A stretch of DNA of 64,000 bases from Xanthomonas rydalmerensis (GCF_033170385.1 NZ_CP126170.1:2938001-3002000); one strand, 5' to 3'. Shown: positions 32,321 to 40,211, numbered from the stretch's first letter. Notes: generated from the sequence alone by a model not told the origin. Translations and numbers: made by a program.

Positions 32321-33453
32321 GCGGGCTGCCGATGGCGCGCACGATTCCCTTGCATGTCGTCACGTCGCCCGCCGCCGCGGCGGGGCCCGCGCCGCCACAT
32401 CGGTACACGCAACTGCGGCGCGTGGTGCTGTGGCTGCTGTTGGCGGGGTTCTACCTGCTGCCGTGGCTGCGCTGGCAGGGCCGGCAGGCCCTGCTGCTGG
32501 ACCTGCCAGCGCGGCGCTTCGATCTGTTCGGCTGGACCCTGTGGCCGCACGACGTCGGCTGGCTGCTGCTGGCGCTGGGCGCCGCCGCGGCGTCGCTGGC
32601 AGTGCTCACTACGCTGACCGGGCGCCTATGGTGCGGCTTCGCCTGTCCGCAGACGGTGTGGAGCCACGCCTTCGCCTGGATCGAACGCCGCTTCGCCGAC
32701 TGGCCGGCCGCGGCGCGGCACCTGCTGTGGGCGACCGTGGCGCTGTGGACCGGGGTCAGCTTCGTCGGTTACTTCGTGCCGATCGCCGATCTGGTCGTGC
32801 GCCTGCATCCATTCGCCTGGAGCGGCTGGGAGACGTTCTGGGTGCTGTTCTACGCGCTGGCCACCTGGGGCAATGCGGGCTTCCTGCGCAGCCAGGCCTG
32901 CCGCTACCTGTGCCCGTATGCGCGCCTGCAACCGCTGCTGTGCGACCGCGACACGCCGCTGATCGGCTACGACGCGATGCGCGGCGAACCGCGCGGCGCC
33001 CGCGCATGCGGCCAAGGCAGCGTCGCGCAGCGCGGGCGGCGCTTGCTGGATCCCGTCACCGCACGCGACTACGCCTTGCGCGCCAGCATCGCGCAACTCG
33101 CCGGCCAAGGCGGCAGCCGCGGCGAGGCGCTGGCCGCGTATGCCGGCACCCTACCCAAGTTCAGCGCCGAGCAGCTCGGCGACTGCATGGCCTGCGATGC
33201 CTGTGTGCAGGCCTGCCCCGCCGGCATCGATCCGCGCAACGGCGCGCACTACGCGTGCACCGCCTGCGGTGCCTGCGTCGACGCCTGCGACCGCAGCATG
33301 GATCAGCATGCGTTCGCGCGCGGCCTGCTGCGTCGGGCCGGCGCCAATGCCATCGACCGCCAACCGCGGCGCTGGTGGCGACGGCCGCGCTTGCTGGGCG
33401 GCGGCGCTATCTTGCTGGTGGCGCTGCTGGCGTGGTGGTGGCTGGCGGCGTGA
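32317..33453 (+). CDS. CcoG/RdxA-like membrane ferredoxin, short form
   Basis: About 378 residues (GTG at 32317, coupled to the previous stop; or 373 from the ATG at 32332). Membrane helices alternate with cluster ligands: GRLWCGFACPQTVW, the hallmark of CcoG/NapH-type proteins, then SQACRYLCPYARLQ. A two-[4Fe-4S] ferredoxin module follows: CMACDACVQACPAGIDPR and YACTACGACVDACDRSM. CcoG reduces copper during cbb3 oxidase assembly. This one ends about 100 residues early: after the ferredoxin it has a single hydrophobic helix (LLGGGAILLVALLAWWWLA) and lacks the C-terminal Ig-like FixG domain. It may be a variant with another partner. Confidence 0.88.
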   Translation: MSGLPMARTIPLHVVTSPAAAAGPAPPHRYTQLRRVVLWLLLAGFYLLPWLRWQGRQALLLDLPARRFDLFGWTLWPHDVGWLLLALGAAAASLAVLTTLTGRLWCGFACPQTVWSHAFAWIERRFADWPAAARHLLWATVALWTGVSFVGYFVPIADLVVRLHPFAWSGWETFWVLFYALATWGNAGFLRSQACRYLCPYARLQPLLCDRDTPLIGYDAMRGEPRGARACGQGSVAQRGRRLLDPVTARDYALRASIAQLAGQGGSRGEALAAYAGTLPKFSAEQLGDCMACDACVQACPAGIDPRNGAHYACTACGACVDACDRSMDQHAFARGLLRRAGANAIDRQPRRWWRRPRLLGGGAILLVALLAWWWLAA

Positions 33454-33646
33454 ATCGGCGCAGGCCGGCACGGGGCTCTTTCACAACATCGGATGCCTCC
33501 CGGCTTACGCTCTGCAGCATGCGCGCCGCAAGACCGAAGCGCAGGAGTGGGAGCAACGCGCGACGTTGAGGGCGCGACATCCATCGCGTTTCGAACACCA
33601 TCGAAGTGGCGCTGTTCCCACGGCTCGGTATGCGGCTTGGCCGAAT

Positions 33647-33676
33647 TTGGACAGGAGCAAATTGGACAGGAGCAAA
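33647..33676 (+). repeat. Perfect tandem duplication containing a Shine-Dalgarno sequence
   Basis: The 15-mer TTGGACAGGAGCAAA occurs twice in a row directly before the ATG at 33678. Both copies carry AGGAG; the second is the one at normal spacing. Confidence 0.9.
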
Positions 33677-33677
33677 C

Positions 33678-34658
33678 ATGAGGCAGGTCAGCAATGGGCG
33701 AGTGCTGCTCGCCGTTTGCCTAGCGATTGGCCTTTCGACCAGCGGTCTTTCGGCGAGCACGGCACCGGCGGCGCGCTATGTCGATCTCGCCACGCCGTTC
33801 GAAAAGGCCGCGATCGAGACCGCGGGCCAGCCGGAAGATATCCGCATTGCGACGATCCGTTCCCGGATCGATGCGATGCTGCCTGGCCTGTATCCAGAAG
33901 GTGCCGGCACAGACAAGCGGATCGGCGCCGCCCTGCATCGGTTTTCCGTTGGCCATGACGACTACGATCGGGTGGTCGCCGATTTTCCGATCGCGCTGAA
34001 CGGTGCGATCGCGCGATTCCAGGCCGTCTTCCCTGGCTTTTCGTCCCCGCTGCCGATCTATCTCTATCACTCGCTCGGGCAGCGCGATGGCGGTTCGGAT
34101 TACCTGCAACCGGGCAATCGGCACGTCATGCTTTTCGGTGCCGACATGATCGCGAAGTACCATGCCGACGATTCGCTCGAACCGTTCCTGATCCACGAGA
34201 TCTTCCATCTGCAACATGCCCGCCATTTCGCCGATTGCGACCCGCTGTGGTGCACGCTGTGGCAGGAGGGGTTGGCGGTCCAGGCGACCGCCACGATGGT
34301 GCCGCATGCATCGGATCATCAACTGCTGCTCGACATCCCCGCTCCCATTCGCGCACCGACCGATCGGCGCTGGTCGGCTGCCCTGTGCTTCGTGGCAGCC
34401 CATTTCGACGATGGCGACGGCGCGGCGACCGCCAGCGCCTTGCAGATGGGGGGCCATCCGCCGGATGGGCTGCCGGATCGCTTTGGCTACTACGTCGGCT
34501 TGCGCCTTGCGCAGGCGACGGGCCTGCAGATCACCGAGCTTTCCCGACTCGACCACAAGGCCGCGCGCGCCGTTGCGCGGGCAGCGCTGTTGAAGCTTAT
34601 GACAGAGGCGCATACCACCTGCCCCACGCCTCCTGCGATCCGGTCGGCGGTGCGCTAG
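33678..34658 (+). CDS. Secreted HExxH-containing putative metallopeptidase
   Basis: A 326-residue protein with a signal peptide (LLAVCLAIGLSTSGLSAS, cleavage near residue 27). The zinc-binding motif HEIFHLQHARHF lies near residue 175, with a possible third ligand Glu in LWQEGLAVQATA about 25 residues later, the pattern of gluzincin-type peptidases (DUF2268/DUF5700-like). There are two cysteines (ADCDPLWC) just after the motif. A strong AGGAG precedes the ATG. It is preceded by 224 bases with no gene. The substrate is unknown, and location in the periplasm or outside is inferred from the signal peptide. Confidence 0.75.
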   Translation: MRQVSNGRVLLAVCLAIGLSTSGLSASTAPAARYVDLATPFEKAAIETAGQPEDIRIATIRSRIDAMLPGLYPEGAGTDKRIGAALHRFSVGHDDYDRVVADFPIALNGAIARFQAVFPGFSSPLPIYLYHSLGQRDGGSDYLQPGNRHVMLFGADMIAKYHADDSLEPFLIHEIFHLQHARHFADCDPLWCTLWQEGLAVQATATMVPHASDHQLLLDIPAPIRAPTDRRWSAALCFVAAHFDDGDGAATASALQMGGHPPDGLPDRFGYYVGLRLAQATGLQITELSRLDHKAARAVARAALLKLMTEAHTTCPTPPAIRSAVR

Positions 34659-34709
34659 CAGACCAACGGCGGTGCCAGCGATGGAGGCTGGCGCCCTTGC
34701 GGTCCGACC

Positions 34710-35024
34710 TCAATCGGTTCGCATCACTGTCCAGATCGCGATATGCCTCGGCGCAACCAGGATGTCGTCCAGCGCGGCATTCCACTCGTGACGATAGCGC
34801 CGATGCAGTTGAACCTTGAGGACATCGTCGCGATCGGTCCAGGTCTCGTGAAGCTGGAAGACCGTCGGTCGCTCGGGATCGACGTGCAACGCCGCACGCA
34901 CGAAGGTCCGCTCGTGACGCATCGCATCGAGCACCGGGTCGAGCAGCGCGCGAAAGCGTTCCACCTGATCCGCTTTGACGTGGAAGGTGATGACGTAGGT
35001 CTCCGGGCGTGTCGTCGAGCTCAT
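34710..35024 (-). CDS. Antibiotic biosynthesis monooxygenase (ABM) domain protein
   Basis: A 104-residue single-domain protein of the ABM/YgiN dimeric alpha-beta fold: ETYVITFHVKADQVERFRALL, then RAALHVDPERPTVFQLHETW and the conserved ending IWTVMRTD. Such proteins oxygenate quinols or phenolic compounds without cofactors, or serve as heme-degrading or accessory domains. It is the last gene of a translationally coupled operon (SnoaL-like, hydrolase, a 35-residue frame, ABM), a combination often seen near redox-active aromatic metabolism. Confidence 0.85.
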   Translation of the reverse strand: MSSTTRPETYVITFHVKADQVERFRALLDPVLDAMRHERTFVRAALHVDPERPTVFQLHETWTDRDDVLKVQLHRRYRHEWNAALDDILVAPRHIAIWTVMRTD

Positions 35025-35128
35025 GCGGGCGCCACCTCCGGATCGACGACCATTCCCAGCGAGCGCGCGACAACTGCGCCCGGCGGCCGGTCTGCGCTGC
35101 CGGCCTGTGCAGTGGCCAGCCAGCTCAT
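35021..35128 (-). CDS. 35-residue coupled reading frame of unknown function
   Basis: ATG at 35128 overlaps the hydrolase stop (ATGA) and its own stop overlaps the ABM start (ATGA), so it fits exactly between two genes that would otherwise be separated by 100 bases. The peptide begins MSWLATAQAG and has no recognised motif. It may be a real small protein, a translational bridge, or the remnant of a lost gene. Confidence 0.4.
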   Translation of the reverse strand: MSWLATAQAGSADRPPGAVVARSLGMVVDPEVAPA

Positions 35129-35919
35129 GACGCCGCTCGGCTGACGATGTCGCCGGCGAGCCGTGCGGCATGCGTCACCATCACGCCGTGGGCTGCACCT
35201 TCATAGACGAGCAGTTCGGCGCCGGGGATGGTCGCGGCATAGACACGACCACTGACATCGAGTGGCGCGGACGCGTCGCGGTCGCCATGAATGATCGTGA
35301 CCGGCAGCTGGAGCGCGGCGGCTTCCGCCGAAAGATCGCTCAGCGCGATCGTGCGCTGGAATGCGACCACGGCGCGGCGCGAGCAGTCGAGCACCATGGT
35401 GGCCATCCACGCGTTGACGCGGCCCGACGCACCGGGCGCAAAAGGAGCGATGTTGGCGTCGATCCAGCCCGGCAGATCGCAGGCAAGCTGCGCGCACAGC
35501 GCATCCAGCATCGCAGGGGTCACACCGGTGTCGCCGATGACCCGCGGGCCTGTCGCACCCACGAGCATCAGTCGTGCGATCCGCCGACGACCGTGCCGCG
35601 CGAGGTAACGGATCGCCTCGCCGCCAGCGCCCGAATGCGCCACCAGGGTGACGCCCTCCAGGTCGAGCGTTTCCAGCACGGCGGCCAGGTCGTCGGCGAG
35701 CGCGTCGTAGCCATAGTCGGCTCGGTCGGTCGATCGTCCGTGGCCATTGCGATCGCACGCGATGGCGCGCAGGCCGGCGGCATTGAGATGGAGCATGGTG
35801 TCGCCCCAGATCCGGCCATCCATCGCCCAGCCCGCCAGCAGGACCACAGGCGGTCCCTCGCCCCAATCGCGAACGAACAGCGCATGACCGGGGCCACGCG
35901 GGATGAATGCCGGCGTCAT
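35125..35919 (-). CDS. Alpha/beta hydrolase, haloperoxidase-like
   Basis: A 264-residue enzyme with the oxyanion loop LLAGWAMDGRIW, the nucleophile elbow AHSGAGG (Ser96), the acid in IIHGDRDASAPLD and the base His in YEGAAHGVMVTH. This is the arrangement of non-haem chloroperoxidases, esterases and C-C hydrolases. Its start overlaps the SnoaL-like stop by four bases. The substrate is unknown; context suggests aromatic or quinone-like compounds handled together with the ABM protein. Confidence 0.88.
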   Translation of the reverse strand: MTPAFIPRGPGHALFVRDWGEGPPVVLLAGWAMDGRIWGDTMLHLNAAGLRAIACDRNGHGRSTDRADYGYDALADDLAAVLETLDLEGVTLVAHSGAGGEAIRYLARHGRRRIARLMLVGATGPRVIGDTGVTPAMLDALCAQLACDLPGWIDANIAPFAPGASGRVNAWMATMVLDCSRRAVVAFQRTIALSDLSAEAAALQLPVTIIHGDRDASAPLDVSGRVYAATIPGAELLVYEGAAHGVMVTHAARLAGDIVSRAAS

Positions 35920-36278
35920 GCGATGTCCTTGTCGAGGAAGCCGATGACCTCGGCGATGCGCCCGTCCGGGGCGATCCGGGCGATATCGGTGCCGCCGGCA
36001 ATCGGCGCGCCGTGTTCGGGCGCCAACGTCCAGGAGAAGCGTACGAACGGACCATGCGCATCGGGCGTGCCGCGCAGCGCAAAGAGGTGGCCGGGGACCT
36101 GAGCGCGTGCGGCCGCGATCATCGCGGCGATGCCGTCACGACCTTCGCCCGCCATCATCGGATCGGCGTAGCGGGCATCAGGGGTCCAGCCGTCCGCCAG
36201 GCGACGCGCGCGCGATGCGGCATCGGCATCGTTCCAGAGCGCCAGATAGGCACGTGCCAGCGTGTTCGGGTCGTTCAT
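35916..36278 (-). CDS. SnoaL/NTF2-like protein
   Basis: A 120-residue cone-shaped alpha+beta protein: LARAYLALWNDADAASRARR, YADPMMAGEGRDGIAAMI, then FALRGTPDAHGPFVRFSWTL and the closing IAEVIGFLD. The Met at 36278 is preferred to 36284 because GAGGAG sits six bases before it. SnoaL-type folds act as polyketide cyclases, hydroxylases or isomerases, but most stand-alone bacterial members are uncharacterised. First gene of the four-frame operon controlled from the palindrome at 36330-36354. Confidence 0.85.
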   Translation of the reverse strand: MNDPNTLARAYLALWNDADAASRARRLADGWTPDARYADPMMAGEGRDGIAAMIAAARAQVPGHLFALRGTPDAHGPFVRFSWTLAPEHGAPIAGGTDIARIAPDGRIAEVIGFLDKDIA

Positions 36279-36329
36279 CGCCATCTCCTCGTCGTCGATG
36301 GGCCGAGCATGCCGATGGCAATCGGGCAA

Positions 36330-36354
36330 TGCGATTACCTCGCAGGTAATGGCA
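36330..36354. promoter_or_regulatory. Operator-like palindrome between the XRE regulator and the SnoaL operon
   Basis: ATTACCTcgcAGGTAAT (36334-36350) is a perfect 7+3+7 palindrome, and the flanks TGCG/GGCA extend it to 25 bases with one mismatch. It sits midway between the divergent start codons at 36278 and 36384, the expected site for the adjacent regulator. Confidence 0.65.
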
Positions 36355-36383
36355 TCGCCGCAGCGGGCCGGTAGGATGAAGGC

Positions 36384-37178
36384 ATGGCGACACGACCGAT
36401 CACCGTTGGCGACGTACTGCGCGACTGGCGGGCCAGGCGCCGACTGAGCCAGCTCGATCTCGCCGGCGCGGCGGAGGTGTCGACGCGCCATCTGAGCTTC
36501 GTCGAGAGCGGGCGAGCGGCTCCCAGCCGCGACCTGCTGCTGCGTCTGGCCGAACCGCTGGCGATGCCGCTCAGGGAGCAGAACCGGCTACTGCGCGCGG
36601 CGGGCTATGCGCCCGTGCATGGCGAGCGTGCACTGGACACGCCGGACATGGCGGCGGCGCTGTCGGCCGTCGACATGGTCCTGCGCGCGCACGCCCCGTT
36701 TCCTGCACTCGCGGTCGACCGCCACTGGAACTTGGTGCGCGCCAACGATGCAGCGGCCGCACTGCTGGTCGGTATCGATCCGGCGCTTCTGGCGGCGCCC
36801 GTCAATGTGCTGCGCGCGACCCTCCATCCCAATGGCCTGGCGCCACGCATCGTCAACCTGGCCGAGTGGCGGCATCATCTGCTGGCCCGGCTTCGCCTCG
36901 AGATCGACCAGTCGGCCGATCCCGAACTCGAAGCGCTGCATGCCGAACTCAAGGGCTTGCCCTGCCCGGCCAGCGACCGCCCGCCCGGGCCTACGGAGCG
37001 CATCGCGGTGCCGCTCTCGATCCGCAGCGGAACCAGCGGCGGCATCCTGTCGTTTCTCTCCACCACGACCGTCTTCGGCACCGCGACCGACGTGACCCTG
37101 GCGGAGCTGACGCTGGAATGCTTCTACCCTGCCGACGATGCGACCAGGCAGGCGCTACTCACCGGCCCACTTCCGTAA
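36384..37178 (+). CDS. XRE-family regulator with MmyB-like ligand domain
   Basis: A 264-residue protein. The N-terminal XRE HTH reads LRDWRARRRLSQLDLAGAAEVSTRHLSFVESGRAAPSRDLLLRLAEPL (residues about 12-60). A PAS-like MmyB domain follows with FPALAVDRHWNLVRANDAAAALL and VNLAEWRHHLLARL. This architecture is known from actinobacterial MmyB regulators, whose domain binds fatty-acid-like ligands, and from proteobacterial regulators of short-chain dehydrogenase or hydrolase operons. It is divergent from the SnoaL/hydrolase/ABM genes, which it probably regulates. Confidence 0.9.
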   Translation: MATRPITVGDVLRDWRARRRLSQLDLAGAAEVSTRHLSFVESGRAAPSRDLLLRLAEPLAMPLREQNRLLRAAGYAPVHGERALDTPDMAAALSAVDMVLRAHAPFPALAVDRHWNLVRANDAAAALLVGIDPALLAAPVNVLRATLHPNGLAPRIVNLAEWRHHLLARLRLEIDQSADPELEALHAELKGLPCPASDRPPGPTERIAVPLSIRSGTSGGILSFLSTTTVFGTATDVTLAELTLECFYPADDATRQALLTGPLP

Positions 37179-37280
37179 GCGAACGTTGGGCATGTCCGTG
37201 ATGCCGACGAAATCGTAGTGCCCAGCATCGGCGCCGAGGCCGTGCCTGGCGTCTCCGGGACAAGAACGAATCGCGGAAAC

Positions 37281-37308
37281 GAAAAAAGGAGCCGAAGCTC
37301 CTTTTTTC
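37281..37308 (-). terminator. Terminator of the distal tRNA-Gly
   Basis: A perfect 12-base-pair stem (37281-37292 with 37297-37308) encloses CGAA, which reads as a TTCG tetraloop on the minus strand, and the descending arm ends in a T run. It lies 39 bases beyond the tRNA 3' end. It could also stop plus-strand transcripts of the XRE gene. Confidence 0.85.
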
Positions 37309-37347
37309 AGGGGTTCACTCGCGCAACAGGTGGCAAGTGACGCAATT

Positions 37348-37423
<76 letters not shown>

Positions 37424-37901
37424 TTGGGAGCCGCGCATTCTACACGCCTCCCAGGAGGCGCGCTAGCCCTTCGTTGCAAAAACATGTCCGCCGCCGGCGG
37501 CGTGGTGTCATGGTGCGATTCGGCACTTTCCCGTTCGCGGTGCTACGGGCGTCGGATTCGCATGGACAGCGATCCCGTTCGCGCCGGATCGGGCGGCCGG
37601 CAGACGACGCTGCACGCCACCTCGGCCGTTCCAATCCTGAACGCGCAGAACGATGGCCAGGCGGTGTCGGCACCGGGCATCAAAGCGGCGCCATCGTCCG
37701 ATGGACTCGTTCGGCCGAGCGACGCCGCCTCGGCGAATCGCAACGCCGCCGCCAGGAGGTGGAGCGGCGCTTTCCCCTCGCCGACAGCAAGCCGATCCAG
37801 GCTGCAGTGAAACCGCCGGCCAACCTGCCTCGATCCACATCCTCGGCAGCAGCGTCTCCTCCGATGGCACCGCTGCGGCAACGCGCTGCGGAGCGAAGGC
37901 G
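37424..37901. other. Intergenic stretch between tRNA-Gly and the DUF4087 gene
   Basis: No credible gene is seen in these 478 bases. Open frames here have compositions typical of antisense shadows and several start inside the tRNA. It probably is insertion scar or decayed coding DNA. Confidence 0.5.
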
Positions 37902-38318
37902 CTACTTCAGCGGATTCTCCGGCTCCTTGACCTGCAGCGCCTTGTCCTGCCGGCAGATCTTCAAGGGCTGAACTGTGGCCGCCACGATGGTGGTCACCTC
38001 CTGGGTGTTGGCACGCGCGCGCACCTTCAGGCAGGCGCAGCCATAGCCGGCACTGCCCGTCCCGGTCGCCACCCAGCGCGCGCGGGGAAACGTAGGCCAG
38101 TTGCCCTCGGCCTGGTGCCCGCCCTGTTGGCCGACCGTCCATTCGCCGTCCTTGTCCACTAGCGTGGCGTTGCCTGGCGAGGGATTGTCGAACCAGCCGC
38201 AGCGCGTGACGGTGTCCGTGGGCGGCGCAGCCTGCACACCAGCGCACAGACCGAGCGCCACGGCTAGGGCCGCACTGAACACGCGTGTGCACTGCAGGAC
38301 AGGTCGCGATGAAGTCAT
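37902..38318 (-). CDS. DUF4087-like secreted protein
   Basis: A 138-residue protein with a signal peptide (VFSAALAVALGLCAGVQA, cleavage near residue 30). The mature part starts TRCGWFDNPSPGNATLVDKDGEW, the conserved start of the DUF4087 family, and contains a C-A-C pair (GYGCACLKV) and a late Cys (LKICRQDK). Function unknown; probably periplasmic with one or two disulfides. The start at 38318 was chosen over 38351 because the signal peptide begins shortly after it. It lies between tRNA-Gly and tRNA-Cys on the same strand. Confidence 0.8.
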   Translation of the reverse strand: MTSSRPVLQCTRVFSAALAVALGLCAGVQAAPPTDTVTRCGWFDNPSPGNATLVDKDGEWTVGQQGGHQAEGNWPTFPRARWVATGTGSAGYGCACLKVRARANTQEVTTIVAATVQPLKICRQDKALQVKEPENPLK

Positions 38319-38530
38319 GACGTCAGGATCGAATGTCGAGGCCGGCATCATCGCAAATTGGCGTCTGCCGGCATTGCCGAGAAACCGCTACAGGCGGCCA
38401 AGCTTCGCGATGATGTACCGCGCAAGTAAAGCCGATCGACCAAGAGCCTGACGATCGACACACCCTCGTTTGGCGCTTCGTCGGTATGGAGCAGCGCATG
38501 GGAAATAGCTTGAGATTACGCAACGCAAAA

Positions 38531-38549
38531 GGGCCGCAGAAAGCGGCCC
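38531..38549 (-). terminator. Terminator of tRNA-Cys
   Basis: GGGCCGC (38531-38537) pairs with GCGGCCC (38543-38549) around AGAAA, followed on the minus strand by TTTTGCG. It starts 18 bases past the tRNA 3' end. Confidence 0.8.
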
Positions 38550-38566
38550 AATGCGCTGAAACGAAA

Positions 38567-38640
38567 TGGAGGCCTGGGTCGGAATTGAACCGGCGTACGC
38601 GGATTTGCAGTCCGCTGCATAACCACTCTGCCACCAGGCC
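38567..38640 (-). tRNA. tRNA-Cys (anticodon GCA)
   Basis: The minus strand encodes a 74-base tRNA including CCA; acceptor GGCCTGG pairs with CCAGGCC, and the anticodon loop CTGCAAA carries GCA. In other gammaproteobacteria it follows tRNA-Gly directly behind pgsA; here it is 1.9 kb away. Confidence 0.97.
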
Positions 38641-38689
38641 GGTGGACTGACGTCTTGCCGCAACGCCTGTGACGTCCGACAAAAACAAA

Positions 38690-38705
38690 GCCCCGCTGCC
38701 GGGGC
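38690..38705 (-). terminator. Isolated terminator-like hairpin upstream of tRNA-Cys
   Basis: GCCCCG/CGGGGC form a six-base-pair stem with a four-base loop, followed on the minus strand by CTTTGTTTTT. No minus-strand gene now precedes it within 1.8 kb, so it may be a leftover of a displaced gene. Confidence 0.55.
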
Positions 38706-38752
38706 CCTTGCGGCGGGAACTGGACGATGCCTCGCGGCTATCTTCCAACGCA

Positions 38753-38779
38753 TTGATTCAAAAGATGTTTTTGAATCAA
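38753..38779. repeat. AT-rich inverted repeat
   Basis: TTGATTCAAAA (38753-38763) and TTTTTGAATCAA (38768-38779) pair over 11 bases with a four-base loop. It lies in a 386-base gap (38641-39026) that holds no other recognisable feature besides the hairpin at 38690 and presumably the promoter of the next gene. Role unknown. Confidence 0.6.
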
Positions 38780-39026
38780 CCCGGCGCACAACGGACTGCA
38801 TTGTGTACCAAGCTCCCCGGCTTGGCAACCCTGCGCCGCGCGTGCGCGGGATTTGCGGAGACGTGCTGCGGACACTGCAACTCGCACGCGGTATCGCCGC
38901 CCGACTGGAATGCCGACCACAGCGCCACGCCGGTGGCAGTAGACAAGCGAGGCCTCGCGCGGATCGGCGCACGATCGGCACGCTGCCGCGCTCTAGCATG
39001 GCGCCACACCCGAACGAGAGATCGCC

Positions 39027-40211
39027 ATGAACCGATGGACACGCTGGAGCGGGGCCGCGCTGTGCCTGGCCGCGAGCGCCACCGCCGCCGCGCAGACCTG
39101 CGCGCTGCAGACGCAGACCGTGAATCTGCCGCTGGCCTCCAAGGCCACGCCGACATTCGCCTACCAGGTGCGGGTGCAGCTCGGCAGCGACGCCGATGGC
39201 CGCAGCAGCGGCAGCCAGGTGCTGGAGGTGGATACCGGCTCCACCGGCGTGGTGGTGCCGTTGAGCGACGCACTGCGCAGCGCCTGGGATGCCTCCAACA
39301 CGCCCGGCCACATCTTCTATTCGAGCGACAGCAAGTATCACCCCGGCAAGTACGTGGACGTGCCGATGCGGCTCGGCGTCTCCGCCGACGGCAAGCATGC
39401 TGCGGCGCGAGTGGACCGCATTACCGTGCTGGCTGCGCAGTGCACCTGCGATGTCGCCAGCGTGGCCCAGCAGCCCAAGCCGCTGGCGCAGGTGCCGGCC
39501 ACCTGCGCCGGCTACGACGGCAGCCCTGCGTTGAGCAGCAGCACGCAGGTGTTGCGCAACTGCAGCACCATCTCCCCCAAGTTCGGCATGATGGGCGTGG
39601 GCTACGACCGCGGCGTCGACGCCGCGCGCAACCCGTTCCTCAACCTGGCGCAGATGCGCGCGCAGCGCATGAGCCCCGGCTACATCGTCAGCGCCAAGGG
39701 CATCACCCTGGGCGTCAGCAAGGCGGCGCTGCAGGGGTTCGCCCTGGTCCCGCTGCAGCGCGGCGCCGCCACCGCCGATGCGCCGAGCGACTGGCAAGCG
39801 CCCACCGCCTGCGCCAGCTTCCCCGGCAGCGGCAGCGACTACCGCGTCTGCGGCAAGCTGCTGCCCGATACCGGCGTGTCCTACATGATGCTCAACCCGG
39901 TGGTGTCGCCCGCCACGCCCGACAGCCTGCAACAGACCGTGGAGATGGCCGGGCATCCCACGCGGGTGGTGCCGGACGCCACCCAGTTGCGGCTCGACGT
40001 CGTCGACGCGAAGGGACAACCGGTGTTCGGCTACGGCTTTGCGGTCGGCGACGGCAAGGCGGCGACGCCGGACAGCGTGCAGTGGCGCGGGCCGCTGAAA
40101 ACGCCGCCAGCGCACATCAACAGCGGCCGCCACTTGCTCGCCGCCGGCGACTACGCCTACGACGCCGCCTGCGGGCATGCCGGCTTCCGTGCGGCCACCC
40201 CCGCGCCCTGA
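39027..40211 (+). CDS. Secreted protein with pepsin-like DTG motifs
   Basis: A 394-residue protein with a signal peptide (ALCLAASATAAAQ, cleavage near residue 22). It contains VLEVDTGSTGVVVP near residue 67 and KLLPDTGVSYMML near residue 280, the two hydrophobic-hydrophobic-DTG-S/T patterns of bilobed aspartic peptidases, with a spacing of about 210 residues as in pepsins. Eight or more cysteines in the mature part could form disulfides. Bacterial pepsin homologues are rare, so this needs structural checking; the rest of the sequence does not obviously align. It is the only gene between tRNA-Gly and tRNA-Cys and is on the opposite strand, so probably a later insertion. Confidence 0.7.
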   Translation: MNRWTRWSGAALCLAASATAAAQTCALQTQTVNLPLASKATPTFAYQVRVQLGSDADGRSSGSQVLEVDTGSTGVVVPLSDALRSAWDASNTPGHIFYSSDSKYHPGKYVDVPMRLGVSADGKHAAARVDRITVLAAQCTCDVASVAQQPKPLAQVPATCAGYDGSPALSSSTQVLRNCSTISPKFGMMGVGYDRGVDAARNPFLNLAQMRAQRMSPGYIVSAKGITLGVSKAALQGFALVPLQRGAATADAPSDWQAPTACASFPGSGSDYRVCGKLLPDTGVSYMMLNPVVSPATPDSLQQTVEMAGHPTRVVPDATQLRLDVVDAKGQPVFGYGFAVGDGKAATPDSVQWRGPLKTPPAHINSGRHLLAAGDYAYDAACGHAGFRAATPAP

